From Lachnospiraceae bacterium UBA3866 (GTDB lineage: Bacteria; Bacillota; Clostridia; Lachnospirales; Lachnospiraceae), in the NCBI GenBank assembly GCA_002392345.1, contig DGGU01000041.1:1-21104 (forward strand): a stretch of DNA of 21,104 nt, given 5' to 3'. This document shows, piece after piece, positions 1 through 6,451 of this stretch. Numbering within the stretch: position 1 is the stretch's first letter; each line of letters starts with the position of its first letter. The notes beneath the pieces are model-generated. The model saw nothing but the letters and a program-made list of their open reading frames with translations, made no database searches and was not told the origin of the DNA. The translations under genes were made by a program, and so were the position numbers.

Positions 1-34
1 ACCAGGTGCTCTAGCCAAACTGAGCTACACCCCG
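1..34 (-). tRNA. tRNA-Pro (partial, 5' part only)
   Basis: On the minus strand, positions 34 to 1 read as the first 32 nucleotides of a tRNA: acceptor strand CGGGGTG, U8, A9, D-stem GCTC/GAGC, D-loop with GG, A26, and the 5' anticodon strand CCTGG. The window edge cuts the gene just before U33 and the anticodon. A first base of C with this acceptor, and the CCTGG anticodon stem (normally opposite CCAGG around UGG), point to tRNA-Pro. The anticodon itself is not visible, so identity is an inference from the 5' half. Confidence 0.75.
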
Positions 35-45
35 AGAGCACATAA

Positions 46-74
46 ATCATAGCATATTATATTAAAAATGTCAA
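46..74 (-). promoter_or_regulatory. Sigma-A type promoter for tRNA-Pro
   Basis: Read on the minus strand: a perfect -35 TTGACA (74-69), a 17-base spacer, and -10 TATGAT (51-46) preceded by TGC, which makes an extended -10. Transcription would begin around 40, a few bases before the tRNA 5' end at 34. Confidence 0.8.
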
Positions 75-95
75 ATATAACGGAGTATATTTATA

Positions 96-1475
96 ATGAA
101 TAAAAAATCAATAATTGCATTTATCTTATTCGCTGTCGTTTCGGCGTTATTTATAGTGTATGCTAGAGATTTGTATAATAGAAGTGTTGATTATTATAAT
201 GCTAATAAAAGACCATCAAATTATCTCTATGGCGAAGCTACTGGAGAAAAAGGCAAAATCGCACTAAGAATAAGGATAGATAATTCTGCTTCTATTAAAG
301 AAGTTGTAGTTACAGAACATACTGATAGCGAGATTGCAATTAATGCGTTGCAGAAACTTATAGAAAATTCTCTTGATAAGCAGTATTATAGTGAGATAGA
401 TTCTGTCAGCGGCGCAACGGATACAAGTGATACATATAAGAAAATTATAAAAGATATTTTGGGTGAACCGATAGAATATATAGATGATGATGACAAAACT
501 GAAAGAATATCTATAACTGAGCCAGAGCGTATAGCATCGCTTGAACGAGCCGTTGTTAATCCAAGTGGCCTTAAGTCTGGGATTGGCGCATATGTGTTTA
601 ATCATTTTCAAGATGCGGATTATAATAAAAATGGTAGTCTCGCAACTAATGAATATATATGCGCTGTCATACTTGATGAATACAATGGCGTGATTGATGT
701 GAGATTTGATCATATACCAAGCAATATTAATTTTGATAGATTTGGTAGAGTTCCAACTGGTGGTGCGAAGGCATATACTTTCATATCTGATGTATCAAAA
801 TCAGATTTCAATGGAATTATCAGCGAAGACAACCAAGTCAATATCTATGATCTGGAGAAAAAAATCATAGAGTATAAGTACTATCAAAACATAATGACTA
901 ACCTTGGCAAAATTAGATCATATCAACCTTATATCAATGCATTAGAAAATGCCATAGAAAATGCAAGGTACATAGGGACAAGCGAAGGTGATCGACTTGG
1001 CATCTCTGTCAACAAAGTACTAAGAAAGAGAGACATAAAGGATGCTACGGTTAATAATGATGGCAGTGTAGATTTTACTTCAAGTTACTGTATGATTACT
1101 ATCGATAAAGCTTCCGATATAACTGCTTGCATGTTCGACAATGTAACCAATAGAGCCGTCATCACCAATAATGGAAGAATCCTTGGTAGTAGAGAGAAAG
1201 AGATATATACTTTAAATGAACTCTCTAATACCAATAAATATACCCGTATGGATAGTTCGAAATATGAGTTGAAATTACAATTCAATTTACTTGCTGATTT
1301 TATGAGAGGCAAAACTATTGATATGATGCTTACATATATATCTGCATTTACAGATGATAGAGGAAAAGCTCTTCCTGATCTTGGCTTTAAAGATATGCAA
1401 GATATAGACTTCATAGAGAGCATAAATCTTATATCTAAGGCCTATAGTGATGCAATAAAGATATATGCAAGATAG
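96..1475 (+). CDS. Membrane-anchored FMN-binding domain protein
   Basis: Predicted surface-anchored protein of 459 residues. Residues 5-23 form one hydrophobic segment after MNKK, so it is probably an N-terminally anchored extracytoplasmic protein; there is no lipobox cysteine. Residues about 45-125 look like an FMN_bind domain and contain DSVSGAT at 102-108. This fits the Dxx(S/T)GAT motif to which ApbE-type transferases attach FMN through the threonine (here T108). Two later stretches, about 160-215 and 305-365, resemble each other (a hydrophobic strand, then a Phe-Asp, then Asn and a Gly-Arg), suggesting an internal duplication. Family knowledge makes a role in extracytoplasmic electron transfer plausible, but no partner gene such as apbE or a reductase is visible here. 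GGAG at 82-85 is a fair ribosome binding site. It appears to be a single-gene unit ending at the hairpin at 1561. Confidence 0.7.
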   Translation: MNKKSIIAFILFAVVSALFIVYARDLYNRSVDYYNANKRPSNYLYGEATGEKGKIALRIRIDNSASIKEVVVTEHTDSEIAINALQKLIENSLDKQYYSEIDSVSGATDTSDTYKKIIKDILGEPIEYIDDDDKTERISITEPERIASLERAVVNPSGLKSGIGAYVFNHFQDADYNKNGSLATNEYICAVILDEYNGVIDVRFDHIPSNINFDRFGRVPTGGAKAYTFISDVSKSDFNGIISEDNQVNIYDLEKKIIEYKYYQNIMTNLGKIRSYQPYINALENAIENARYIGTSEGDRLGISVNKVLRKRDIKDATVNNDGSVDFTSSYCMITIDKASDITACMFDNVTNRAVITNNGRILGSREKEIYTLNELSNTNKYTRMDSSKYELKLQFNLLADFMRGKTIDMMLTYISAFTDDRGKALPDLGFKDMQDIDFIESINLISKAYSDAIKIYAR

Positions 1476-1528
1476 ATAATATATTAGTGTATCTGCGCCG
1501 GCGGGTTCGATGTTGCCAAGTAAAATAC

Positions 1529-1560
1529 TTGACACCTACTTCGTTTTGTGGTATTATAAT
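1529..1560 (+). promoter_or_regulatory. Promoter for the ylxM-rpsP operon
   Basis: A perfect -35 TTGACA at 1529-1534. Two -10 choices overlap: TATTAT at 1552-1557 with a 17-base spacer, and TATAAT at 1555-1560 with a 20-base spacer. The 17-base option is more usual and puts the transcript start near 1564, leaving a leader of about 20 bases before the ylxM ATG. Confidence 0.75.
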
Positions 1561-1585
1561 AAGCGCCTATAAAGGTGCTTTTTTT
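1561..1585 (+). terminator. Terminator-like hairpin overlapping the ylxM ribosome binding site
   Basis: AAGCGCCT, loop ATAA, AGGTGCTT, then a run of T: an 8-bp stem (one G-U pair) followed by T residues, the form of an intrinsic terminator. It would stop transcripts coming from the upstream flavoprotein gene. Its 3' arm contains AAAGGTG (1571-1577), which sits 8 bases before the ylxM ATG and is the likely Shine-Dalgarno sequence. A transcript starting near 1564 would lack part of the 5' arm, which would leave the ribosome site free. Confidence 0.7.
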
Positions 1586-1918
1586 ATGGATGACATTTTT
1601 AGAAAATCTATACTTTATGATTTGTATGGTGGTCTTTTAAGCAAGAAACAAAAGACAGTCTACGAATATCATGTTACTGATGACCTTTCGTTTTCTGAGA
1701 TAGGAGAGGAACTTAAGATATCAAGGCAGGCGGCATATGATCTTTATAAACTTGCTGATAAGAAACTTAAAGATATAGATTCAAAACTAAAATTGAGTGT
1801 GAGATTTAGAGACATAGAAAAGCTAGCATCTGAAATTAAACATAAGGCGACAGATAAGGCGATAATTGACTTATCTAATAAAATTATAAATTCTGTTTTA
1901 AAAGGAGGAAACAACTAA
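1586..1918 (+). CDS. ylxM: YlxM/p13-like helix-turn-helix protein
   Basis: 110-residue putative DNA-binding protein of the YlxM/p13 family, which is linked to signal recognition particle genes in Firmicutes. The helix-turn-helix core is visible in the middle: FSEIGEELKISRQAAYDLYK resembles a sigma-70 region 4 motif. The rest is charged and helical. The frame is open upstream to 1487, but that part covers the promoter and terminator hairpin and is Cys/Arg-rich and unlike the family. ATG 1586, just after AAAGGTG, is therefore the chosen start. The stop codon directly abuts the rpsP ATG. In B. subtilis ylxM precedes ffh; here ffh is missing and rpsP follows at once. Confidence 0.88.
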   Translation: MDDIFRKSILYDLYGGLLSKKQKTVYEYHVTDDLSFSEIGEELKISRQAAYDLYKLADKKLKDIDSKLKLSVRFRDIEKLASEIKHKATDKAIIDLSNKIINSVLKGGNN

Positions 1919-2164
1919 ATGGCAGTTAAAATTCGTTTGAAAAAACTCGGCCACGCTCACAATTCATTTTATAGAATTGTAGTAGCAGATTCGCATTATC
2001 CAAGAAATGGTAGATTTATTGAGGAGATAGGTTACTATAATCCTTATAAGGAACCATCAGAGATCAAGGTTGATGCAGAAGCTTGCAAGAAGTGGCTTTC
2101 TAATGGAGCTAAGCCAACTGAGACTGTGGGAAAGCTCCTAAAGACTCAAGGCATATCTATTTAA
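1919..2164 (+). CDS. rpsP: 30S ribosomal protein S16
   Basis: 81 residues, the usual length for bS16, a protein of the 30S body that helps 16S rRNA fold. The family signature is clear at the N-terminus (MAVKIRLKKLGHAHNSFYRIVVADS, given here only as a recognisable start), followed by the conserved RNGRFIEEIGYYNP stretch. A very strong ribosome binding site, AAAGGAGG, lies about 8 bases upstream inside the end of ylxM. It is second in the operon and followed after 10 bases by khpA, the usual order in Firmicutes. Confidence 0.97.
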   Translation: MAVKIRLKKLGHAHNSFYRIVVADSHYPRNGRFIEEIGYYNPYKEPSEIKVDAEACKKWLSNGAKPTETVGKLLKTQGISI

Positions 2165-2174
2165 GGGGACTTAT

Positions 2175-2402
2175 ATGAAAGACGTTTTAGAATACATAGT
2201 TAAGAGTCTTGTAAAGAACAAAGATAAAGTTTCCATCAAGGAAGAAAAAGAAGGCAATTTTATAAGATACATCATTGAAGTTGACAGAGACGACTTTGGA
2301 AAAGTTATAGGACATGAAGGAAAGATTGCGAAAGACATACGAACTATTATGGGCGCTATAGCAACTGTTAAAGATGTCAAAGTTGCAATTGATATTAGAT
2401 GA
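2175..2402 (+). CDS. khpA: KH-domain RNA-binding protein KhpA (YlqC)
   Basis: 75-residue single KH-domain protein. The GxxG loop is seen as GKVIGHEGK near residues 42-50, followed by the helix KDIRTIMGAIA. In Gram-positive bacteria KhpA pairs with KhpB and binds many RNAs, affecting division and small-RNA function. Length and position between rpsP and rimM are typical. It has a good ribosome binding site (AAGGGGA) and its stop overlaps the rimM start in an ATGA arrangement, suggesting translational coupling. Confidence 0.93.
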   Translation: MKDVLEYIVKSLVKNKDKVSIKEEKEGNFIRYIIEVDRDDFGKVIGHEGKIAKDIRTIMGAIATVKDVKVAIDIR

Positions 2403-2923
2403 GAAACTACTTAAGAATTGGTGAAATCATATCGCTTCATGGAATTAAAGGTGAAGTGAAAGTCTATCCTGCTACTGATGACATAAGAAGATACGATGAT
2501 TTGAAGAGTTTTTACATAGTAGATTCTATTGATGCTTCCGATGATGTTTTTAATGATATAAGTACATACGAGAAAGAAGGCACAAAGTACATTAAGAACA
2601 CAGTGATACTTAAGATAAAGGGCATAGATACTATAGAGGATGCTCGAAATTTAATAAAGAAAAATATCTATGTAAAGAGGATAGATGCAGTTAAACTTAA
2701 GGACAATGAATACTTTATTGTAGATCTTATAGGGATGTCAGCATACTTAGATGACAAGTTTCTTGGTGAGATTGTGGATGTGATGAGAACTAAAGCACAT
2801 GATATACTCGTTGTATCGTGTGAAGGAAAAGAGATTCTCATTCCATTCGTAGATGTATATGTAAGTTCTATTGATAGAGATGCTCGTAAAGTTCAAATTA
2901 TAAGTATTGAAGGACTAGCATGA
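2399..2923 (+). CDS. rimM: Ribosome maturation factor RimM
   Basis: 174-residue RimM, which binds S19 and helps mature the head of the 30S subunit. The N-terminal RimM beta-barrel is recognised by RIGEIISLHGIKGEVKVYP (residues about 6-24). The C-terminal PRC-barrel-like half is recognised by FIVDLIGM and KEILIPFVDVYV. It starts in a 4-base overlap with khpA and ends in a 4-base overlap with trmD. No Shine-Dalgarno is seen at its own start, so coupling to khpA is likely. Nothing unusual in length. Confidence 0.94.
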   Translation: MRNYLRIGEIISLHGIKGEVKVYPATDDIRRYDDLKSFYIVDSIDASDDVFNDISTYEKEGTKYIKNTVILKIKGIDTIEDARNLIKKNIYVKRIDAVKLKDNEYFIVDLIGMSAYLDDKFLGEIVDVMRTKAHDILVVSCEGKEILIPFVDVYVSSIDRDARKVQIISIEGLA

Positions 2924-3609
2924 AGATTCATATTATGACACTTTTCCCTGGTATGTTCGATAATTTCTTTAAAGAGAGTCTTATAGGGAAAGCTGTTGAT
3001 AAAAAAATTCTTGATATTGATATAGTCAATATAAGGGATTATAGTAAGAAAAGTTCAATGAGTGTAGATGACTATGTGTATGGTGGTGGTTCAGGGATGC
3101 TCATGCAGGTAGAACCAATTGTAGATTGTTATCGTGATATAGTTAAAGGCAGGAAAGTTAGTACTTATTATCTATCGCCAAGAGGGAAACTTTTCAATCA
3201 AGATATGGCGAAAGAGATGGCTAAGGATGAAGAGACAGTATACATATGTGGCCACTATGAGGGGATAGATGAGAGAGCGTTGACACTTACTGGAGCTTCT
3301 GAGATATCAATCGGCGATTATGTGTTAACTGGAGGAGAACTTCCTTGCATGATAGTTGTTGACACAGTTGCTCGTTTTATAAAAGGCGTTCTTTCCAATG
3401 ATGATTCTACCAAAGACGAGTCATTCGCAGATGGACTACTTGAATACCCGCAATATACGAGACCTAGTGAATACGAAGGATTAAAAGTGCCAGAGATACT
3501 ATTAAGTGGGGACCATGCGAAGGTAGAGGCATGGAGAAAAGAAAAGGCACTAGAGATTACTAAGAAGAATAGACCTGATTTATATGAGAAATATATTAAT
3601 AAGAATTAG
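2920..3609 (+). CDS. trmD: tRNA (guanine-37-N1)-methyltransferase TrmD
   Basis: 229-residue SPOUT-family enzyme that methylates G37 of tRNAs with S-adenosylmethionine to prevent frameshifting. Family hallmarks: MKIHIMTLFPGMFDNF at the start, DYVYGGGSGMLM (about 46-57), YICGHYEGIDERA (about 108-120), and the trefoil-knot cofactor segment EISIGDYVLTGGELP (about 129-143), followed by DESF. Its start overlaps rimM by 4 bases, with AAGGA 7 bases upstream. The rimM-trmD-rplS order is conserved across bacteria. Confidence 0.97.
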   Translation: MKIHIMTLFPGMFDNFFKESLIGKAVDKKILDIDIVNIRDYSKKSSMSVDDYVYGGGSGMLMQVEPIVDCYRDIVKGRKVSTYYLSPRGKLFNQDMAKEMAKDEETVYICGHYEGIDERALTLTGASEISIGDYVLTGGELPCMIVVDTVARFIKGVLSNDDSTKDESFADGLLEYPQYTRPSEYEGLKVPEILLSGDHAKVEAWRKEKALEITKKNRPDLYEKYINKN

Positions 3610-3624
3610 ATTTTGGAGGATATT

Positions 3625-3990
3625 ATGAATTCTATTATTAAAGAAATCGAAGAGGGAACTCTAAGAAAAGAAAAATTATCTTTTAATGTAGGAGATAGTG
3701 TAAAAGTTCATAACCTTATCCGTGAAGGAGAGAAGGAAAGAGTACAGATCTATGAAGGAGTTGTACTTAAAATCCAAGGCGGCGGAAATAGAGAGACCTT
3801 TACAGTCCGTAAGAATTCAAATGGCGTAGGTGTTGAGAAGACATTTCCTGTCAATAGTCCTATGGTAGTTAAGGTAGAAGTAGTAAGAAAAGGTAAAGCA
3901 AGAAGAGCAAAACTTAATTATCTTAGAGAAAGAATCGGTAAGGCCGCTAAGGTTAAAGAATCTGTAGAAGCAACTAACTCAGAGGAATAG
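3625..3990 (+). CDS. rplS: 50S ribosomal protein L19
   Basis: 121-residue bL19, at the 30S/50S interface. Conserved features: FNVGDSVKVHNLIREGEKER, YEGVVLKIQGGG, TFTVRKNSNGVGVEKTFPVNSP and the basic RRAKLNYLRERIGKAAK tail. The frame is open from a TTG at 3613, but ATG 3625 has GGAGG 5 bases upstream and gives the usual N-terminus, so it is chosen. The acidic extension after KAAKVKE is common in the family. Confidence 0.97.
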   Translation: MNSIIKEIEEGTLRKEKLSFNVGDSVKVHNLIREGEKERVQIYEGVVLKIQGGGNRETFTVRKNSNGVGVEKTFPVNSPMVVKVEVVRKGKARRAKLNYLRERIGKAAKVKESVEATNSEE

Positions 3991-4482
3991 TTGAATACTA
4001 AATTAATATTTAAAATCTGCCAGATCGTTACAGGTATAGCATTTTCTGTAGCGCTAGCTTTTATAATTATTTATACTTTCTTTGCTGTAAGTTTGCAGCA
4101 AGGATTTAGCATGGCGCCGTACATTAATAACGGCAATGTAGTTTTTGTCAATCGTCTTTATAAAAATTTCTTGCCGCTTGAAAGAGAAGATGTGATAGTA
4201 TTTTATCTTTCGGGGCAAGAAAGTATAAGGAGGATATGCGGACTTCCTGGAGAGACAGTTAGTATAAGCAAAGGTAATCTGTACATTGACGATGTACTTA
4301 TAGACACTATTGATCTTAAAAACTCATTATCATCTAATATAGATCAAAATGTAAAATTAGGCGATGATGAATATTATGTGCTAGGTGATAATCTAGATAG
4401 TTCTAATGACTCAAGATTTGCTGATGTTGGCAATATCAAAAGAGCCAATATTAAAGGCAAAGTCTGGTATGTTATAAGATAG
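3991..4482 (+). CDS. lepB: Type I signal peptidase-like protein with Arg at the catalytic Lys position
   Basis: 163-residue S26-family protein with one N-terminal membrane segment (residues about 8-33) and the usual boxes. Box B has the nucleophile serine S40 in FSMAPYI. Box C is SIRRICGLPGE (78-88), and box E is LGDNLDSSNDSRFADVG (131-147). In SipS and LepB, box C begins (Y)(I/V)KR and the lysine is the general base. Here the matching codon is AGG, giving R80. The rest of the fold looks intact, so the protein may be inactive, altered or specialised. It starts at TTG directly after the rplS stop, with AGAGG 5 bases upstream. Known family role: cleaving signal peptides on the outer face of the membrane. 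Confidence 0.85.
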   Translation: MNTKLIFKICQIVTGIAFSVALAFIIIYTFFAVSLQQGFSMAPYINNGNVVFVNRLYKNFLPLEREDVIVFYLSGQESIRRICGLPGETVSISKGNLYIDDVLIDTIDLKNSLSSNIDQNVKLGDDEYYVLGDNLDSSNDSRFADVGNIKRANIKGKVWYVIR

Positions 4483-4485
4483 GAT

Positions 4486-5343
4486 ATGAGCATACAGTGG
4501 TATCCTGGACATATAGCAAAAGCAACCAGGGAAATTAAAGAAAAGATAAATGAAGTCGATGTAGTGATTGAGATAATAGATGCTCGTTGTCCGTTATCTT
4601 CAATCGATTTTTTAAATGACGATATTGCTACTAAAAAAAGACTGATAGTTGTGAATAAGGTCGACTTGGTTGATAAGGATGAATTAGTTAAACTTGTTAA
4701 GAAAAGATTAGTTAAAAATATTAAATCAGATAAGGCGGAGATAATCTATCTTGATAGTAGAGATAATAATATATCAAAGATAGTAAATAAAAAGATAGAT
4801 TTACTTTGCGGTGATATATATGAGAAAAAAGCCGGGAAAGGCATAACTGATTATAAAATTCGAGCCATGGTCATAGGCGCGCCAAATGTCGGCAAAAGCA
4901 CTTTTATTAATTCATATACGAAGAGAAAATCTAATAAAGTTGAAAATACTCCTGGGGTCACTAAGAAATTGCAATGGACTAAGGTAAGCGATAAAGTGTT
5001 ACTTCTTGATACACCAGGGATTACAGTTAAAAAATTTGAAAATGATGAAGTAGGCAATAATCTTGCATTAATTGGTTCGATCAATGATGATATACTCATA
5101 AAGCAAGACCTTGTCTATGATTTTATAAAAAGATGTTATAAAAGATATAGTAATTTCTTTATAAAAAGATATAAGCTAGATAAAGTTGATGAGAATAGCG
5201 ATGCGCTTGCTGTCATGGATGCGATAGCTAAAAAGAATGGTTTTGTAAAGAAAAGTGGAGATGTGGACTACGAGAGAACATCAAACCTTATAATCAACGA
5301 TTTCCGCAAAGGAAAGTTAGGTAAGATAATCCTTGAATTATAA
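4486..5343 (+). CDS. rbgA: Ribosome biogenesis GTPase RbgA (YlqF)
   Basis: 285-residue circularly permuted GTPase needed for late assembly of the 50S subunit in Firmicutes. The permuted order is visible: G4 NKVD (57-60) comes before G1 GAPNVGKS (131-138), then G2 around TPGVT (155-159), then G3 DTPG (175-178). The N-terminal IQWYPGHIAKA is the family signature and the C-terminal helical domain is present. It starts 3 bases after lepB, with only a weak AGGA close by. Gene order lepB-rbgA-rnhB is typical for the group. Confidence 0.96.
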   Translation: MSIQWYPGHIAKATREIKEKINEVDVVIEIIDARCPLSSIDFLNDDIATKKRLIVVNKVDLVDKDELVKLVKKRLVKNIKSDKAEIIYLDSRDNNISKIVNKKIDLLCGDIYEKKAGKGITDYKIRAMVIGAPNVGKSTFINSYTKRKSNKVENTPGVTKKLQWTKVSDKVLLLDTPGITVKKFENDEVGNNLALIGSINDDILIKQDLVYDFIKRCYKRYSNFFIKRYKLDKVDENSDALAVMDAIAKKNGFVKKSGDVDYERTSNLIINDFRKGKLGKIILEL

Positions 5344-5358
5344 AGGCAAAGCCTAATT

Positions 5359-5405
5359 GTAGGGGGAAAACAGTCCAGTGGACTGTTTTCCACTGCGAGC
5401 CCGTA
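5359..5405 (+). repeat. Dispersed repeat, copy A (with long central palindrome)
   Basis: 47 bp between rbgA and rnhB. It starts with GTAGGGG and ends with ACTGCGAGCCCGTA, the same ends as the other copies in this window. Its centre is different: a perfect 12-bp inverted repeat, GGAAAACAGTCC (5365-5376) and GGACTGTTTTCC (5380-5391), around a 3-base AGT loop. The rnhB start codon lies 3 bases after the element and no Shine-Dalgarno sequence is present. A small hairpin AGGC-AAA-GCCT (5344-5354) lies just before it. Confidence 0.85.
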
Positions 5406-5408
5406 TGT

Positions 5409-6068
5409 ATGAATAAAATCAATGAAAAAAGAATAAATATAGAACGCGAGCGACTAAAAGAAATGTCAACTTTTGAAGAGAGATTTAGCGAGTTTACGAT
5501 TGCAGGAGTTGACGAAGCAGGAAGGGGACCACTTGCAGGACCAGTTGTAGCTGGCTGTGTCGTTCTTGATAGAAGTAAAGAGATATTATATGTCAATGAC
5601 TCTAAGAAATTATCTGAGAAAAAACGAAATGAACTCTATGATGAGATAATTGAAAAAGCATGTGCCTATGGGGTTGGGATTGTTGATGAAAATATTATAG
5701 ATGAGATCAATATACTTGAAGCGACTCATATAGCTATGAAGAAAGCTTATGAAGAAGCGGATAAGATGTATAGAGAACGCTTCGGCAAAAATATCAATAT
5801 GCTTTTTGTTGATGCGCTTAAGATTAAAAAGGTTGATATAAAGCAAGTAAGCATAGTGCATGGAGATGCTTTATCTATCTCGGTGGCTTCGGCGAGTATC
5901 ATAGCTAAGGTGACGAGGGATAGGATGATGATAGAGTATGATAAGAAGTATCCGGAGTATGGGTTTGCAAAACATAAAGGATATGGGACTAAAGCTCACA
6001 TTGATGCGATAAAGAAGTATGGGGCTTGCGAGCTCCATAGAAGATCATTTATTAAAAATTTTTCGTAG
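5409..6068 (+). CDS. rnhB: Ribonuclease HII
   Basis: 219-residue RNase HII, which cuts the RNA of RNA-DNA hybrids and removes single ribonucleotides from DNA. The catalytic DEDD set is visible: D35 and E36 in GVDEAGRGPLAGPVV, D135 in FVDAL, and D171 in TRDRMM. The stretch YPEYGFAKHKGYGTKAH near the C-terminus is a family hallmark. The ATG at 5409 lies 3 bases after dispersed repeat copy A. There is no recognisable ribosome binding site, because the repeat occupies that position. The TAG stop is supplied by the GTAGGGG end of repeat copy B. Confidence 0.96.
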   Translation: MNKINEKRINIERERLKEMSTFEERFSEFTIAGVDEAGRGPLAGPVVAGCVVLDRSKEILYVNDSKKLSEKKRNELYDEIIEKACAYGVGIVDENIIDEINILEATHIAMKKAYEEADKMYRERFGKNINMLFVDALKIKKVDIKQVSIVHGDALSISVASASIIAKVTRDRMMIEYDKKYPEYGFAKHKGYGTKAHIDAIKKYGACELHRRSFIKNFS

Positions 6069-6088
6069 GGGCGAGCACTGCGAGCCCG
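6065..6088 (+). repeat. Dispersed repeat, copy B
   Basis: 24 bp, left half GTAGGGGCGAGC and right half ACTGCGAGCCCG, followed by AA. It fills nearly all of the gap between rnhB and yraN. Its second to fourth bases are the rnhB stop codon, so the element's left end forms part of that gene. Confidence 0.9.
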
Positions 6089-6097
6089 AATTATAAT

Positions 6098-6442
6098 ATG
6101 AATACACGGGCTATAGGCGCATACTATGAGAGTGTAGTATGTGAGTATTTAAAAAAGAATAATTATGAAATAGTTACTCGAAATTTTAGAGCTAAATTTG
6201 GAGAAATAGATATAATTGCAAAGAATGAAGGATATCTTTGCTTTATAGAAGTGAAGTATCGAGACAAAAATGGACTTGTTAGCGGGGTATATGCCGTAGA
6301 TAAGAAGAAGCAAAACACGATCTACAATGTAGCGAAAGTATATATGAGTTTGAATAATATTTCTGAAGACACTGCTTGTCGATTTGATGTTGTTAGTGTT
6401 GATGAAGATAATGTGGAAATTATAAAGAATGCATTTCCATAA
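6098..6442 (+). CDS. yraN: UPF0102 family (YraN) putative endonuclease
   Basis: 114-residue member of UPF0102, a restriction-endonuclease-like fold of uncertain function found next to rnhB in many bacteria. Seen in sequence: GAYYESVVCEYLKKNNYEIVTRNFR at the N-terminus, then GEIDIIAKNEGYLCFIEVKYR (about 36-56), which carries the GEID...EVK nuclease-like pattern. Its start follows repeat copy B by 9 AT-rich bases, with no Shine-Dalgarno sequence. Slight truncation at the C-terminus relative to some family members is possible but not striking. Confidence 0.92.
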   Translation: MNTRAIGAYYESVVCEYLKKNNYEIVTRNFRAKFGEIDIIAKNEGYLCFIEVKYRDKNGLVSGVYAVDKKKQNTIYNVAKVYMSLNNISEDTACRFDVVSVDEDNVEIIKNAFP

Positions 6443-6451
6443 GGAGGAGAG

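Noticed and set aside
1495..1520. GCGCCGGCGGGTTCGATG resembling a tRNA T-arm remnant
   Set aside because: The flanks of the GGTTCGA-like loop do not pair, and no acceptor or anticodon arm is near. At most a remnant that cannot be supported.
1487..1585. Upstream extension of the ylxM frame by 33 codons
   Set aside because: It covers the -35, -10 and hairpin sequences, codes for Cys/Arg-rich residues unlike the family, and has no ribosome binding site.
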